A DNA stretch of 64,000 nucleotides from Vreelandella neptunia (GCF_034479615.1 NZ_CP140255.1:3968001-4032000); one strand, 5' to 3'. Numbered from the stretch's first letter, positions 36,401 to 44,992 are shown. Numbers and translations: made by a program. Notes: generated by a model from the letters alone, not told the origin.

Positions 36401-36554
36401 CTGGAAAAGGCGCTAGTACAGTGGCCATGCGCGCCACTAAATGGGGGTCTTCCGCACGTGGCAGCGTTTGAATGGCCGACAGCCCAGCGACAACAAGAAG
36501 GCCCAGGGCTAGCGCTAACAATCGCCGGTTAAATAACCACTCAAGGCGCTTCAT
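33480..36554 (-). CDS. RND-family efflux transporter permease
   Basis: A 1024-residue inner-membrane pump of the AcrB/HAE-RND superfamily. One N-terminal helix (about 11-30) precedes the first large periplasmic loop, with membrane blocks near 330-490 and 840-1010. The proton-relay helix reads GIIVALGLMVDNAIVMTNAL, with one aspartate where AcrB has two, as in several non-AcrB RND pumps. The second periplasmic loop includes PPADRDQFHIEVRLPP. It overlaps the membrane-fusion-protein gene by 14 bp and has GAGGAAG before its ATG. No outer-membrane channel gene is present, so it presumably borrows a TolC-type partner. The substrate is unknown. Confidence 0.92.
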   Translation of the reverse strand: MKRLEWLFNRRLLALALGLLVVAGLSAIQTLPRAEDPHLVARMATVLAPFPGATPEQVEALVARPIEDELRTIAEINVLESTSRQGIAVISLELEDEVTNVTPVWSRVRDKLADVAPTLPDGVQTPELLDDRGYAFSIVAALRWTLDSPPNAQLMERYAERLEAAFRNVPGTEYTHRFGVAGEQVEVSVNPLELNALGLSVGQLAATIEASDGRRAAGEVVTDGHRLTVGLSGEFDALDRLREIEVATRQGHTVRLGELAELRRGVQDPPAAVALLNGERAVYVGSRMAPGQRIDSWVEKAQQQLAVFADELPVGIAVEEVFEQASYTNQRLSDVAGSLLIGLVLVVAILFLTMGWRSAVTVGLAIPATALLTLAFFKPLGIDIHQMSITGIIVALGLMVDNAIVMTNALRERFLKGDSALAATRDTLRHLTVPLLASTLTTILAFMPIVLMPGPAGEFVGPLAMAVMVALVSSYLVSLLLVPALSPMLLARVADHPPAPRDNGVSGMLKRGFRRTVRSALRHPWAAMIITLCVPVGGMALMPTLDVAFFPPADRDQFHIEVRLPPASSMANTEALAQEVEAMIRELPGITRVSAFVGESAPMMYYNVLTNEDNNPAFLHLIVDTASLQITNQRVPALQQALDRRFPQAQSVVRKYEQGPPFKAPIELRVYGDDLAVLSSLGLELAGLMHQLPQVTHVRAGMQRDLPRLTLDIDHTALSDAGLTPQRLAEQVGAALSGQSAGMLLEDTQQLPVRVRYADEWRTNAEQLAALRLVSDQVAEGLPLAAVAEVSLTPAWSVITRRNAERVQLVQGYLVADALPAVSMAQLDAKVQAALASGAFQLPPGYRIEIGGEAAERDEAVGKLLASVVLLVIAMVATVVLAFNSFRRAAIVFIAGAQAMGMGIVALLLSGHAFGFVIIVGIMGLVGVAINATIIIIAAFDDDEAARRGDIDAMLAVISGPTSRHIVSTTVTTFAGLIPLMLATGGLWPPFAQTVGFGLLLATLVSFFFTPALYRLWVSRPADA

Positions 36555-37701
36555 GGGTCACTTCCTCGCTCAGCGTGACCTGCTGGCCTGGCGTTACACG
36601 GTGGGTGCCGCTGGTAATCAGCCGCATGCCCGGCGCTAGCGTGCCACGCACAAAGGCTTGGTCGCCTTCGCTATGCAGCAGCTCCACGCTGGCCTGGGCC
36701 ACACGGTAGTGATCGTTCTCTAACGGCTCGGCCACCAATACGTTCCAAAGGCCACGGTCGGCGGCTTGTAGAGAATCCAACGGCACCCAGTAGCCGTTTG
36801 CGGGCTCTGTGATCGTGTAGCGCAGCTCTGCCAGATCGCCGGGCACGGCTTGATCCGGGGCTTCCAGCGACACCACCAGCGTCTGGGTGCGGCTGTCGCT
36901 ATCAACCTGGGGGAGCCGAGCGCGTATCTCACCGCTGACTTCCTCACCGTTCACCATCAGCTCAACGGCCTCATTAGGAGCAAACGTCGCGGCCAGCGCT
37001 GCGGGTAGGCCAAGATGCGCTTCTAACTGCTCGACGTCGATAAGATCGAAAGCGGTAGTGCCGCTACTCACCAAGCTGCCGACACTGATATGGCGCTCAA
37101 TCACTCGCCCCGCAAAGGGCGCTTTTAACGTGCTGTCATCCAAATCGGCGGTAAGGCTATCGCGCTCGGCTGCTAGCGCCGCCAGGCGAGCCTGGAGGGT
37201 GAGTCGATCTGTCCGGGCCTGATCCAGCGCCGTGCGGCTGGCAAAGTTATTCTGGTTGAGCTGTGCTTCACGCTCCTCCTGGCGCTGAGCCAGGGCGAGG
37301 CTGGCACGAGCTTCTTCACTGCGTGCAGCTACCTCCGCTAAGCGGCTTTCCAATCGGCGGGTATCCAGCGTGGCAAGCACATCCCCCTGTTCAACCGCAT
37401 CGCCTCTGTCTACTGATACAGCACTAACCCGCCCCGCGGGTTCGAACGCCAGCGATACCGACTGGCGCGCCACCACACGACCGGTTAAGCGCACATCTCG
37501 CTGCAGTTGCTCGGCTTGCTCCAGGGCCACTGTCGCCACCTGGAGCAGGGCGTTATCAGAGCCTTGCTCGTGGGCCTGCTGAGCACTGCTGTGCTGGCTG
37601 GAGAGGAAAGACACCGCCGCCAGTGTGGCACCTAGCATCAACAGCACCGCCAGCGTGCCGCCCAGTCGGAGGCGCCAAGAAGACGCTAATAACCTACCCA
37701 T
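36541..37701 (-). CDS. RND efflux periplasmic adaptor (membrane fusion protein)
   Basis: A 386-residue HlyD/AcrA-type adaptor. A single N-terminal helix (about 12-32) anchors it. The lipoyl half-motifs are FEPAGRVSAVSVDRGDAVEQG and STLKAPFAGRVIERHISVGS, flanking a coiled-coil hairpin (about 115-190) rich in Arg, Glu and Ala. Beta-barrel and membrane-proximal domains follow. No lipobox is seen, so it is helix-anchored. It is the first gene of the pump operon and is divergent from the TetR gene. Confidence 0.9.
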   Translation of the reverse strand: MGRLLASSWRLRLGGTLAVLLMLGATLAAVSFLSSQHSSAQQAHEQGSDNALLQVATVALEQAEQLQRDVRLTGRVVARQSVSLAFEPAGRVSAVSVDRGDAVEQGDVLATLDTRRLESRLAEVAARSEEARASLALAQRQEEREAQLNQNNFASRTALDQARTDRLTLQARLAALAAERDSLTADLDDSTLKAPFAGRVIERHISVGSLVSSGTTAFDLIDVEQLEAHLGLPAALAATFAPNEAVELMVNGEEVSGEIRARLPQVDSDSRTQTLVVSLEAPDQAVPGDLAELRYTITEPANGYWVPLDSLQAADRGLWNVLVAEPLENDHYRVAQASVELLHSEGDQAFVRGTLAPGMRLITSGTHRVTPGQQVTLSEEVTHEAP

Positions 37702-37725
37702 AATGGCCTCGAAATGGTTTATTCT

Positions 37726-37767
37726 TGAACGATACCGTTCACTATAATATTTGTACGCGTACGTTCA
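37726..37767. promoter_or_regulatory. Palindromic sites in the RND/TetR divergent promoter
   Basis: The site tgaacgataccgttca (37726-37741) has perfect 6-bp arms. A second palindrome gtacgcgtac (37753-37762) runs into another cgttca half-site (37762-37767), spaced 26 bp from the first. They lie directly between the adaptor start (37701) and the TetR start (37803), which is where a TetR-type repressor would act on both genes. Confidence 0.6.
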
Positions 37768-37802
37768 ATATTTATTTGCTCGATGAGCATGGATTGCATC
37801 GC

Positions 37803-38471
37803 ATGACAGATTTTCAACCTACATCGCCTCAACCAAAGCGCCGCGCTGGCCGCCCCAAGGATATGGCTAAACGGAATGCCATGATGGATGCGGCGGCGTG
37901 TCTGTTTTTCCGCCACGGCTTAGAGGGGGTAACGATGGAAGCCGTTGCCCGAGAAGCGGGGGTTTCCAAAGTTACAGTCTACGGCCACTTTGTGACCAAA
38001 GAGGCACTGTTTGGCAGTGTGATACGCCGCGAAACTGAGACCATCCGCAACGGATTAAATAAGCTGCCCGACACCCACGAGGCAGTGCGCCAATCGCTGA
38101 TTGAGGTCGGCATTAGCCTAGTACGCTTTTTATTAGAGCCCCAGGTGCTGGCGGTTGAGCGAGCAATGAGCGCCCAGGGCGAGCAGTACCCGGAGCTGTT
38201 AAAGGCTTATTTCGAGGCAGGCCCCTGGGCCATGCAACAATGGCTACAGGAAAAGCTAGAAAGACTGGCCAACGCCGGGCATTTAACGCTTGGTGCGCAC
38301 ACCCTTGCCGCCGACCAACTGTGCAGCATGTGGCAAGGTATGCTGGTCACAGAAGTCAGCATGGGTGTACGTCAATCGCCCAGCGATGAGGAGCTTCACC
38401 GCCAGATCAGTAGCGCCGTGGATGTGTTTTTGGCGGCGTATGGAAAGGCCAGTAGAGATAACAACGGTTGA
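37803..38471 (+). CDS. TetR/AcrR-family repressor
   Basis: A 222-residue regulator. The N-terminal HTH spans about residues 20-65: AACLFFRHGLEGVTMEAVAREAGVSKVTVYGHF includes the recognition helix (VSKVTVYGHF, then KEALFGSV). A helical AefR-like/TetR_C ligand domain follows to the end. It is preceded by a proline- and arginine-rich segment (QPKRRAGRPKD). I start at ATG 37803, since an in-frame extension to 37725 would pass through the operator palindromes. It is divergent from the RND pump genes and likely represses them. Confidence 0.88.
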   Translation: MTDFQPTSPQPKRRAGRPKDMAKRNAMMDAAACLFFRHGLEGVTMEAVAREAGVSKVTVYGHFVTKEALFGSVIRRETETIRNGLNKLPDTHEAVRQSLIEVGISLVRFLLEPQVLAVERAMSAQGEQYPELLKAYFEAGPWAMQQWLQEKLERLANAGHLTLGAHTLAADQLCSMWQGMLVTEVSMGVRQSPSDEELHRQISSAVDVFLAAYGKASRDNNG

Positions 38472-38484
38472 GTCATTCTCTACC

Positions 38485-39381
38485 TTAACGCCGCTCAAGC
38501 ACACCGATTAGCGCGGGTATTGGAAGGCTTTGATCTTCAACCGATGTATACAGGTTGTGAACGGCTTCGGCGATACCTCCCTCTACGGCGAGATCTTCGG
38601 TCATGGTGTGGTAATAACCCAGGTCTTTGCTGGCATTGGCAACGCTAAACTTAAACCCTGAAGGGTCATTGTCAGCGATGTAGGGGCGTAGCCGCTCGAG
38701 CACGACCCCACCACCGCCACCGGCTCCCAGTACCTCTAGCAATGCACTATCACTGATACCCGCTTTGCGAGATGCAGCCGTGGCCTCAGCCAATACGGCC
38801 GAAAAGCCCAAAGAGACAAAGTTATGCAGCAGCTTAAGGGTGTGCCCCGCGCCAACATCGCCCGCATGGGCAATGTTTTCAGCAAAGCTCTGCAGTAGTG
38901 GCAGCGTTTCATCAAACAGCGCCTTCGGCGCGCCGACGATCAAGTTAAGCCGCCCCTCAGCTGCCTCTTTGGGGGTGCGCGTCATGGCCGCATCCATAAA
39001 GCGCCCGCCCGCAGCAGTCACGCGAGCAGCGACTTTTTCGGTTGAGCTGGGCAGCGCGGTGGAGCAATCCACCACGACACAACCGGGCTTTAACCCCGCT
39101 AATACGCCGTTGGATTCAAACAGTACGGCTTCTACTTGAGGCGAGCCGGTGACGCACAGAATCACCACCTCAGCGCTCTGGGCCACCTCCCGTCCTGTAT
39201 TCAGCGCGCTGGCACCGGCTGCCAGTAGGTCATCTGCTGGCTGGTTACCGGAGTGATTCAGAAAGCTAACCTGATGGCCTGCGCGTAGGAGACTGCTGGC
39301 GATCCCATGACCCATCAGGCCGACGCCGACGAGACCTACCTGGCGAGATGTTTTCATTGCGGTTGTCGTTGCTGTTGTCAT
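38485..39381 (-). CDS. NAD-binding 6PGDH-fold beta-hydroxyacid dehydrogenase
   Basis: A 298-residue enzyme of the 3-hydroxyisobutyrate dehydrogenase family. The Rossmann motif VGLVGVGLMGHGIASSLL begins near residue 12, VVDCSTALPSST is the substrate segment, AAMTRTPKEAAEGRLNLIVG is present, and the catalytic lysine lies in GHTLKLLHNFVSLGF. GGAGCGC supports ATG 39381. It is the last gene of the ten-gene tetronate cluster and is distinct from the LtnD at its start. It may handle a second sugar acid or a related hydroxyacid; the substrate is not deducible. Confidence 0.85.
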   Translation of the reverse strand: MTTATTTAMKTSRQVGLVGVGLMGHGIASSLLRAGHQVSFLNHSGNQPADDLLAAGASALNTGREVAQSAEVVILCVTGSPQVEAVLFESNGVLAGLKPGCVVVDCSTALPSSTEKVAARVTAAGGRFMDAAMTRTPKEAAEGRLNLIVGAPKALFDETLPLLQSFAENIAHAGDVGAGHTLKLLHNFVSLGFSAVLAEATAASRKAGISDSALLEVLGAGGGGGVVLERLRPYIADNDPSGFKFSVANASKDLGYYHTMTEDLAVEGGIAEAVHNLYTSVEDQSLPIPALIGVLERR

Positions 39382-39428
39382 TGTTAGCGCTCCATTTGTA
39401 TGCACCGGCCATTCTTGTGAAATAGGTG

Positions 39429-40889
39429 CTAGTCGTGCTTGATCGCCACTGTTTTGATCCGTGTGTAGCTTCGCAGGCCCTCAAAGCCTTTTTCGCGACC
39501 GTGCCCGGAACGGCCAACGCCACCAAATGGTAGCTCTACACCGCCGGCGGCGCCGTAGTTATTGATGAATACCTGACCGCTGCGAATCCCTTTGGCCAAA
39601 CGGAGCTGACGGCCGCCATCGCGCGTCCAAATACCGGCACAGAGGCCAAAATCGGTAGCATTAGCCAGCGCCAGAGCTTCCGCTTCGTCCTCAAACACCT
39701 GCACCACCAGCACTGGGCCAAACAGCTCTTCTTGAAGCACTTCATGCCTTTCGGGAATATCGGTGAGTAGTTGAGGCACTACGAAGTGGCCGCCGCTTGG
39801 CGCGCTTGCCGCTAACTGACCTTTTGCTGCCACGCAAATACCGTCGGTTTCGGCGGCCGCCAAGCGCGCTTCCAGCTTGGCTTTTTGAGGCGCATTGATC
39901 AGTGGGCCGCAGTCAGCGTCCGCTTCGCCGGCATCACAGCGCAAAGCTGAGAAGCGCTCACAGAGATTAGCAACCACGCTCTCAGCGATCTCCCGCTGCA
40001 CCAGCAAACGACTGCCTGCGGAGCAGGTCTGACCGGCATTCTGAATAATGCCGCGCACCACCGCAGGGAGCGCGGCATCAAGATCCGCATCTGCAAACAC
40101 TAACTGAGGAGATTTGCCGCCAAGTTCCAGGGTGACGGGTACATGGTGCTGCGCGGCCGCCTGGGCGACACGGGTGCCGGTCTCTGGCGAGCCGGTAAAG
40201 GAGAGATGATCAATATTTGGGTGGGCAGCAAGGGCAACGCCCGCTTCAGTACCAAGCCCTGGCACCACATTGAGTGCACCCGCCGGAAGGCCGTGCTCCA
40301 CTGCCAGTTGCGCTAAACGTAGCACGCTCAAACAGGCATCCTCTGCAGGCTTGAGCACAACGGTATTACCCGCGGCCAACGCCGCTGCCACACAGCGCCC
40401 GAAGATCTGCGATGGATAGTTCCAGGGAATAATTTGCCCACACACGCCGTAGGGCTCACGCAGGGTCATAACGGCGAAGTCGGTCTCAAAGGGGATGGTT
40501 TCACCGTGAAGTTTATCCGCCGCCCCGCCATAGAAGCGAAAGTAGCGTGCGCAGGCACCAATATCGCCCCTGGCTTGAGTCATGGGCTTCCCGGTATCAG
40601 CACACTCAAGCTGTGCCAGTTGCTCGTGATTCGCCTCGATAATATTTGCAAAGCGTAGCAACCATTCGCTGCGCTGCCTTGCAGACCATCGGGCCCACTC
40701 GCCTAGTTGGCCAGAAAAGGCCCGCCGTGCAGCCTGTACCGCCGCCTCTACGTCGTCTACTTGGCAACGGGCAATACGGGTCAGCGGTTCGCCACTGGCT
40801 GGGGCTTCCACCTGCAACGTTGTGGTGGTGTTCACCCACTCTCCAGCCACCAGCGCCTGCTGCGGTGGCAACGTTAATGCATCTGGCAT
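39429..40889 (-). CDS. Aldehyde dehydrogenase (NAD(P)-dependent, betaine-aldehyde-like)
   Basis: A 486-residue enzyme of the ALDH superfamily. The cofactor region has IIPWNYPSQIFGRCVAAALAAG and the FTGSPETGTRVAQ turn; the catalytic glutamate is in LELGGKSPQLV and the nucleophilic cysteine in NAGQTCSAGSRLLVQ. GGVGRSGHGREKGFEGLRSYT is the usual C-terminal stretch. It lies between the TRAP permease and the last dehydrogenase in the tetronate cluster, and could oxidise a C4 aldose such as threose or erythrose to the matching acid, or a later aldehyde. Both are inferences from position. Confidence 0.88.
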   Translation of the reverse strand: MPDALTLPPQQALVAGEWVNTTTTLQVEAPASGEPLTRIARCQVDDVEAAVQAARRAFSGQLGEWARWSARQRSEWLLRFANIIEANHEQLAQLECADTGKPMTQARGDIGACARYFRFYGGAADKLHGETIPFETDFAVMTLREPYGVCGQIIPWNYPSQIFGRCVAAALAAGNTVVLKPAEDACLSVLRLAQLAVEHGLPAGALNVVPGLGTEAGVALAAHPNIDHLSFTGSPETGTRVAQAAAQHHVPVTLELGGKSPQLVFADADLDAALPAVVRGIIQNAGQTCSAGSRLLVQREIAESVVANLCERFSALRCDAGEADADCGPLINAPQKAKLEARLAAAETDGICVAAKGQLAASAPSGGHFVVPQLLTDIPERHEVLQEELFGPVLVVQVFEDEAEALALANATDFGLCAGIWTRDGGRQLRLAKGIRSGQVFINNYGAAGGVELPFGGVGRSGHGREKGFEGLRSYTRIKTVAIKHD

Positions 40890-40939
40890 ATCGCACTCCT
40901 TTTATTATGATTGTGTTCTTGACGCTAAAAACGGCGGGG

Positions 40940-42217
40940 TTAACCGTAAAAAGCAGTCACCAGCCCCATGGAAATCCACGGCATGTAAGTGATTGCCATT
41001 AGGCAGGCCAGCACCACCAGCACAAAACGCACCAGCCATGGCAGCATTTGATCGATCGAGATTTTGGCAACCGCACAGGCAGCAAATAGATTTACGCCTA
41101 GCGGCGGGGTGATCATGCCAAGCGCCAGATTAACCACCATCACCAGCCCAAAATGAACGGGGTGGATACCGAACTGCATTGCAATCGGGGTCAAAATCGG
41201 CGCCAACACCAGAATGGCGGCGGAGGTTTCAATAAACATACCGACCACCAGCAGCAGCGCATTGACCACCAGCAGGAACATCATCGGATCATTAATAGTA
41301 TTGGTGACCAGGGTGGCGATTTGTGCAGGTAGCCCCGTGCGGCTAAGCAGAAAACTAAATAGCGAGGCTGCGGCAATAATCAACATAACGGCGGCGGTAG
41401 AGATCACGCTCTGGCGCATAATCGGCCACAGGTCGTCTAGCTTCAGCTCACGGTAGTAGAAACCTCCCACGATCAGGGCAAAAAATACCGCCACGGCGGA
41501 GGCTTCGGTGGGGGTAAAAATCCCACCGTAGATACCGCCGATCACGACCACCGGCATCAGCATCGCCACCCAGGCACGCTTTACCGAGATCATAAAGCCG
41601 GTGCTGTCTTTATAGTCGTCCTTGCCGTAACCGCGCACCTTACAGAACAGGTAGAGAAAGAGTATCAGCGCGCTGCCAATCAATATGCCGGGGCCAATGC
41701 CGGCGAGAAACAGCTGACCAATGGACGTATCGGTGCTCACGCCATACAGAATGAGAGGAATCGATGGGGGTATAAGCACACCCAGCTCAGCGGATGACGC
41801 CTGAATGGAGGCAGCCAAGGGCTTAGGGTAGCCATGTTTAACCATCGCCGGAATCAGGATGGCGCCAATCGCAAAGGTGGTGGCCACACTGGAGCCTGAC
41901 ACCGCCGCAAACATCATGCAGGTCAGTACGCAGGACATCGCCAAGCCGCCCTGCACCTTCCCCACGATAGATTTGGCTAAGTCCACCAAACGCTGGGAAA
42001 TTCCCCCTGCGGCCATCAAATTCCCGGCAAGAATAAAAAACGGGATCGCCATCAGCGGGAATTTATCGATACCGATAAACATCTGCTGCGGCACCAGCAA
42101 CAGCGGCAAGCGAGTAAAGAATTCGATACCGATAATCGATGCCAGGATAATCGAAATCGCGATCGGCACACCGAAGGTGAATAGAATGATCAGCGACAGG
42201 CCAATAACCATATTCAT
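40940..42217 (-). CDS. TRAP transporter large permease (DctM family), tetronate cluster
   Basis: A 425-residue membrane protein with about 12 helices. Typical motifs are DKFPLMAIPFFILAGNLMAAGG, then GGLAMSCVLTCMMFAAVSGSSVAT, PPSIPLILYGVSTDTSIGQ, FTPTEASAVAVFFALIVG and LALGMITPPLGVNLFAACA (segments as landmarks). It overlaps the DctQ gene by 4 bp and so is translationally coupled to it. Together with DctP and DctQ it would take up a sugar acid, in keeping with the surrounding threonate and erythronate genes. Confidence 0.92.
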   Translation of the reverse strand: MNMVIGLSLIILFTFGVPIAISIILASIIGIEFFTRLPLLLVPQQMFIGIDKFPLMAIPFFILAGNLMAAGGISQRLVDLAKSIVGKVQGGLAMSCVLTCMMFAAVSGSSVATTFAIGAILIPAMVKHGYPKPLAASIQASSAELGVLIPPSIPLILYGVSTDTSIGQLFLAGIGPGILIGSALILFLYLFCKVRGYGKDDYKDSTGFMISVKRAWVAMLMPVVVIGGIYGGIFTPTEASAVAVFFALIVGGFYYRELKLDDLWPIMRQSVISTAAVMLIIAAASLFSFLLSRTGLPAQIATLVTNTINDPMMFLLVVNALLLVVGMFIETSAAILVLAPILTPIAMQFGIHPVHFGLVMVVNLALGMITPPLGVNLFAACAVAKISIDQMLPWLVRFVLVVLACLMAITYMPWISMGLVTAFYG

Positions 42218-42777
42218 GACTGCGCTCCTCCTTTAGGGAGTTGGCCATCTTCAACCAACGCTTCCTCAGGGGTAATTTCGCTATTCTCCGGCCCCACCTT
42301 TTCACGTCCACTGAGCTGCGCTAAAAGCCGAGCTGCAACAGCCACAATGGCAAAACTTGAACCCGTGGGAATCGCCGCATAGGCCCAAGACATCGAAATA
42401 TTCATTCCCGACATGGTTTGATTGCTCACCCGCATCGTCATTTGGATGCCGTAATGGATCAGCACCCCAAGCACCAGCAGGCAGCACACCACAATGAGCA
42501 ACTCTAAAAGAGTGAGAAAACGCGCAGGCACCAATTTATAAACGACTTCCACCGCCATCATGTAACCGCCCCGGAAGGTGGCGGCAGCGGCCATAAATAC
42601 GCACCAAATCATGGCGGCACGGGAGGCGACTTCCGTCCAGGTAGAGGGGGCGTTAAACACAAAGCGGGTGAGCACCTGATAAAAGCTGAGGGTCACCGAT
42701 ATCGCCAGCATCACCACTGCGATCAGCATTGCAAGCCGGGTTAACTGATGCTCAAAACGAAGAAATACCGCTAGCAT
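42214..42777 (-). CDS. TRAP transporter small permease (DctQ family), tetronate cluster
   Basis: A 187-residue protein with four helices. FVFNAPSTWTEVASRAAMIWCVF contains the W-x-E motif of DctQ, and a GGYMMAVEVVYKLVPARF loop follows. The C-terminal tail (about 155-187) is long, acidic and hydrophilic, which is unusual for the family. Its stop overlaps the DctM start by 4 bp. A hairpin separates it from the binding-protein gene upstream. Confidence 0.88.
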   Translation of the reverse strand: MLAVFLRFEHQLTRLAMLIAVVMLAISVTLSFYQVLTRFVFNAPSTWTEVASRAAMIWCVFMAAAATFRGGYMMAVEVVYKLVPARFLTLLELLIVVCCLLVLGVLIHYGIQMTMRVSNQTMSGMNISMSWAYAAIPTGSSFAIVAVAARLLAQLSGREKVGPENSEITPEEALVEDGQLPKGGAQS

Positions 42778-42799
42778 AAGAGGTCACCATGCCAAAGCA

Positions 42800-42820
42800 G
42801 CCTCCGGCGTTTCCGGAGGC
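42800..42820 (-). promoter_or_regulatory. Intercistronic hairpin between dctP and dctQ
   Basis: Perfect 8-bp arms gcctccgg and ccggaggc enclose a 5-nt loop, 18 bp after the binding-protein stop on the minus strand. There is no long T-run after it, so it more likely stabilises the upstream mRNA or only partly attenuates. The glycine-riboswitch TRAP operon has a comparable hairpin at the same junction. Confidence 0.65.
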
Positions 42821-42837
42821 CGAGGAGGGAGAAGCGC

Positions 42838-43857
42838 TCAGCAACTGCTGGCTTTTTCCTGAATGCGATCCAGCATTTCCGTGCCGTGCTCAGAGGTAAA
42901 TATCTCGTAGGCGGGCTGAACCGCTTCCTGGAACGGAGCAACATCAACATCAGTTTTTACCGTCATACCGTTCTCTTCCAGCAGCGCCACCCCTTCACGC
43001 TCTAGCCGCGAGACCTCTTCACGGGTTGCTTCAGCAGATGCGACAGCGGCTTCCCTAAACCAGCCACGCTCTTCGTCACTTAAGCCATCCAGCAGAATCG
43101 GCGACCCCAGTACGATAGCTGGCGAGTAGACGTGTCCGGTTAACGAGAGGTAATCCTGAACTTCCCAAAAGTTAGTCGCCACGATGACGGTAATAGGGTT
43201 CTCCTGACCATCGACGGTGCCCTGCTGAAGTGCGGTGAACAGTTCCGGGAAGGCCATAGGCGTGGGTCGTGCCCCCATTTGGCGGAATGCTTCCTGATGG
43301 ACCGCGTTCTCCATGGTGCGCACGCGCAGGCCCTCGGCATCTGCGGGTGTGGCGATTTCTCGCTGGCTATTGGTCAGATGGCGAAAGCCGTTTTCTGTCC
43401 ACGCCAGGCCGATCAAATCGTGATCACCCATTTTTTCCAGTAGTTCGTCGCCAAGCTCACTATCCAGCACACAGCGCGCCTGGTCGTAGTTCTCAAACAG
43501 GAACGGCAGGTCGAGCACATAGGTTTCGGGAACGAAGTTACCTAGCGGGCCGGTGGAGGTAATCACCACATCGACGGTGCCGATTTGCAACCCTTCGATC
43601 ATCTCCCGCTCGCCGCCTAGCGACCCTGAGGTGTGCTCGGTCACCGTGAACTCGCCATCAGACAAACGTTCCAGCGCCTCTTTAAAGGCGTCGGCACCCA
43701 CTGAGTAGTGAGAGCTGTCAGAAAGGGTGTGCCCCAGGTTCACTTCCGTAGCCGCATGGGCTTGTAGTGCAATGCCAACGGTAGCAATACCACTAATCGC
43801 CGCCACCAGGGCATGGCGTGTCATTGTGGGTGTCGCTGTAGAGCGTTGCTTAGTCAT
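42838..43857 (-). CDS. TRAP transporter solute-binding protein (DctP family), tetronate cluster
   Basis: A 339-residue periplasmic protein. The signal peptide (core about 12-30) ends at AHA-ATE. The mature part has SLGGEREMIEGLQIGTVDVV and LRVRTMENAVHQEAFRQMGA, with the conserved carboxylate-binding arginine, then FPELFTALQQGTVDGQENP. This is the sugar-acid-type DctP layout. GAGGG precedes ATG 43857; the frame from 43905 is longer but non-conserved. It sits between the DenD gene and the membrane subunits, so threonate, erythronate or a related C4 acid is the likely ligand. Confidence 0.9.
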   Translation of the reverse strand: MTKQRSTATPTMTRHALVAAISGIATVGIALQAHAATEVNLGHTLSDSSHYSVGADAFKEALERLSDGEFTVTEHTSGSLGGEREMIEGLQIGTVDVVITSTGPLGNFVPETYVLDLPFLFENYDQARCVLDSELGDELLEKMGDHDLIGLAWTENGFRHLTNSQREIATPADAEGLRVRTMENAVHQEAFRQMGARPTPMAFPELFTALQQGTVDGQENPITVIVATNFWEVQDYLSLTGHVYSPAIVLGSPILLDGLSDEERGWFREAAVASAEATREEVSRLEREGVALLEENGMTVKTDVDVAPFQEAVQPAYEIFTSEHGTEMLDRIQEKASSC

Positions 43858-43935
43858 TGAAATGCCCTCTTTATATTGTTGTGAGGGTGGAGGGTGGAGC
43901 GACACACGCTATTGCTAGCGTCGCCCCAGGCTGTT

Positions 43936-43960
43936 GTCTGCCGCATGCCATGCGGCAGAC
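43936..43960 (-). promoter_or_regulatory. Strong hairpin between the denD-like and dctP genes
   Basis: Perfect 11-bp arms gtctgccgcat and atgcggcagac enclose a 3-nt loop, just 6 bp past the DenD stop on the minus strand. No T-run follows on either side. It may protect the 3' end of the catabolic message or allow partial termination before the TRAP genes. Confidence 0.65.
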
Positions 43961-43966
43961 CGGAAC

Positions 43967-44929
43967 TCACGACGGTTCAGTAACGAATGCATCGATAATC
44001 TGTTTAAAGTTGTCATCGCCAACAAAACCCAGCTGTTTGGCTTTCGCGGTATCAAAACGCGCGGGCCAGCTCGTCACAATGGCTTCAATGCGCGGGTCAG
44101 GCTCATGGCGTACCAGCGCAAACGCTTTCTCGCCGGCTACATCGCGCAATGCTGCCAACATTTCGGCCACAGTGACGGTAATGCCCGGTAGCATAAAGGC
44201 ACGAAAAGGCGCTAGGGCTTCGCGTGGCAACTCCGCACCATGGATCAGCGCGGCCACCACTTTGCCCGGCGACATTACAAACATCGGCAGCTCGGTAGGC
44301 ACCGGGCAAACCGCTTCTTCGCCATTGAGCGGCTCACGTAGGATGCTGGAAGCAAAGCTGGAGGCCGCCGCATTAGGCCGGCCGGGGCGAATCACGATCG
44401 TCGGTAGGCGTAGCACTAAACCATCGATGAGCCCACGACGGCTGTAATCATTGATAAGCAGTTCACACATGGCCTTCTGGGCACCGTAGGAGTTTTGTGG
44501 ATGGAGTGCCGTCATATCATCCAGCACCTCCGGTAACTCACCGCCATAAGCCGCCACGGAGCTGGCCATAATCAATCGGGTACCGTCCAACCCTTGTTTG
44601 CGACAGCCTTCCAGCAGCGCCCGCGTGGCATCGAAGTTAACCCGCATACCAAGTTCCAAATCGGCTTCTGCAGCGGAGCTTACGACGGCCGCCAGATGGT
44701 AGATCACATCGGGGCACTGCTTTAACACGCTATCCAACGCGCCGGGCTGGGTAATATCCAGCGCCACTGATGTCACCTCAACGCTCCCTGCGGCGGGCTG
44801 CGGCGCTTCCACTTGGTCAAGGAGCGTTAAGCGGGTAATCGGTTGCTGGCGAAGCTCACCGCGCTCAAGCAATTGCTTGACTAAACGCTGGCCGAGAAAT
44901 CCTGCAGCACCGGTAATGGCAATATGCAT
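43967..44929 (-). CDS. denD: D-erythronate dehydrogenase (DenD-type SDR/epimerase fold)
   Basis: A 320-residue NAD-dependent enzyme of the extended SDR fold. ITGAAGFLGQRLVKQLLERG is the Rossmann start, HLAAVVSSAAEADLELGMRV follows, and NSYGAQKAMCELLINDYSRRG holds the catalytic Tyr and Lys. PTIVIRPGRPNAAASSFASS is typical of DenD/NovR-type sequences. DenD oxidises D-erythronate to 2-oxo-tetronate, the entry into the Otn pathway. The assignment rests on family resemblance and on the adjacent otnI, otnC and otnK genes. Confidence 0.85.
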   Translation of the reverse strand: MHIAITGAAGFLGQRLVKQLLERGELRQQPITRLTLLDQVEAPQPAAGSVEVTSVALDITQPGALDSVLKQCPDVIYHLAAVVSSAAEADLELGMRVNFDATRALLEGCRKQGLDGTRLIMASSVAAYGGELPEVLDDMTALHPQNSYGAQKAMCELLINDYSRRGLIDGLVLRLPTIVIRPGRPNAAASSFASSILREPLNGEEAVCPVPTELPMFVMSPGKVVAALIHGAELPREALAPFRAFMLPGITVTVAEMLAALRDVAGEKAFALVRHEPDPRIEAIVTSWPARFDTAKAKQLGFVGDDNFKQIIDAFVTEPS

Positions 44930-44992
44930 CGTGAGGATCCTGTTGTGGTGTTGTTATTGTTCATTCAGTTAGGTTAGGTCAGTGGGCGTCGA

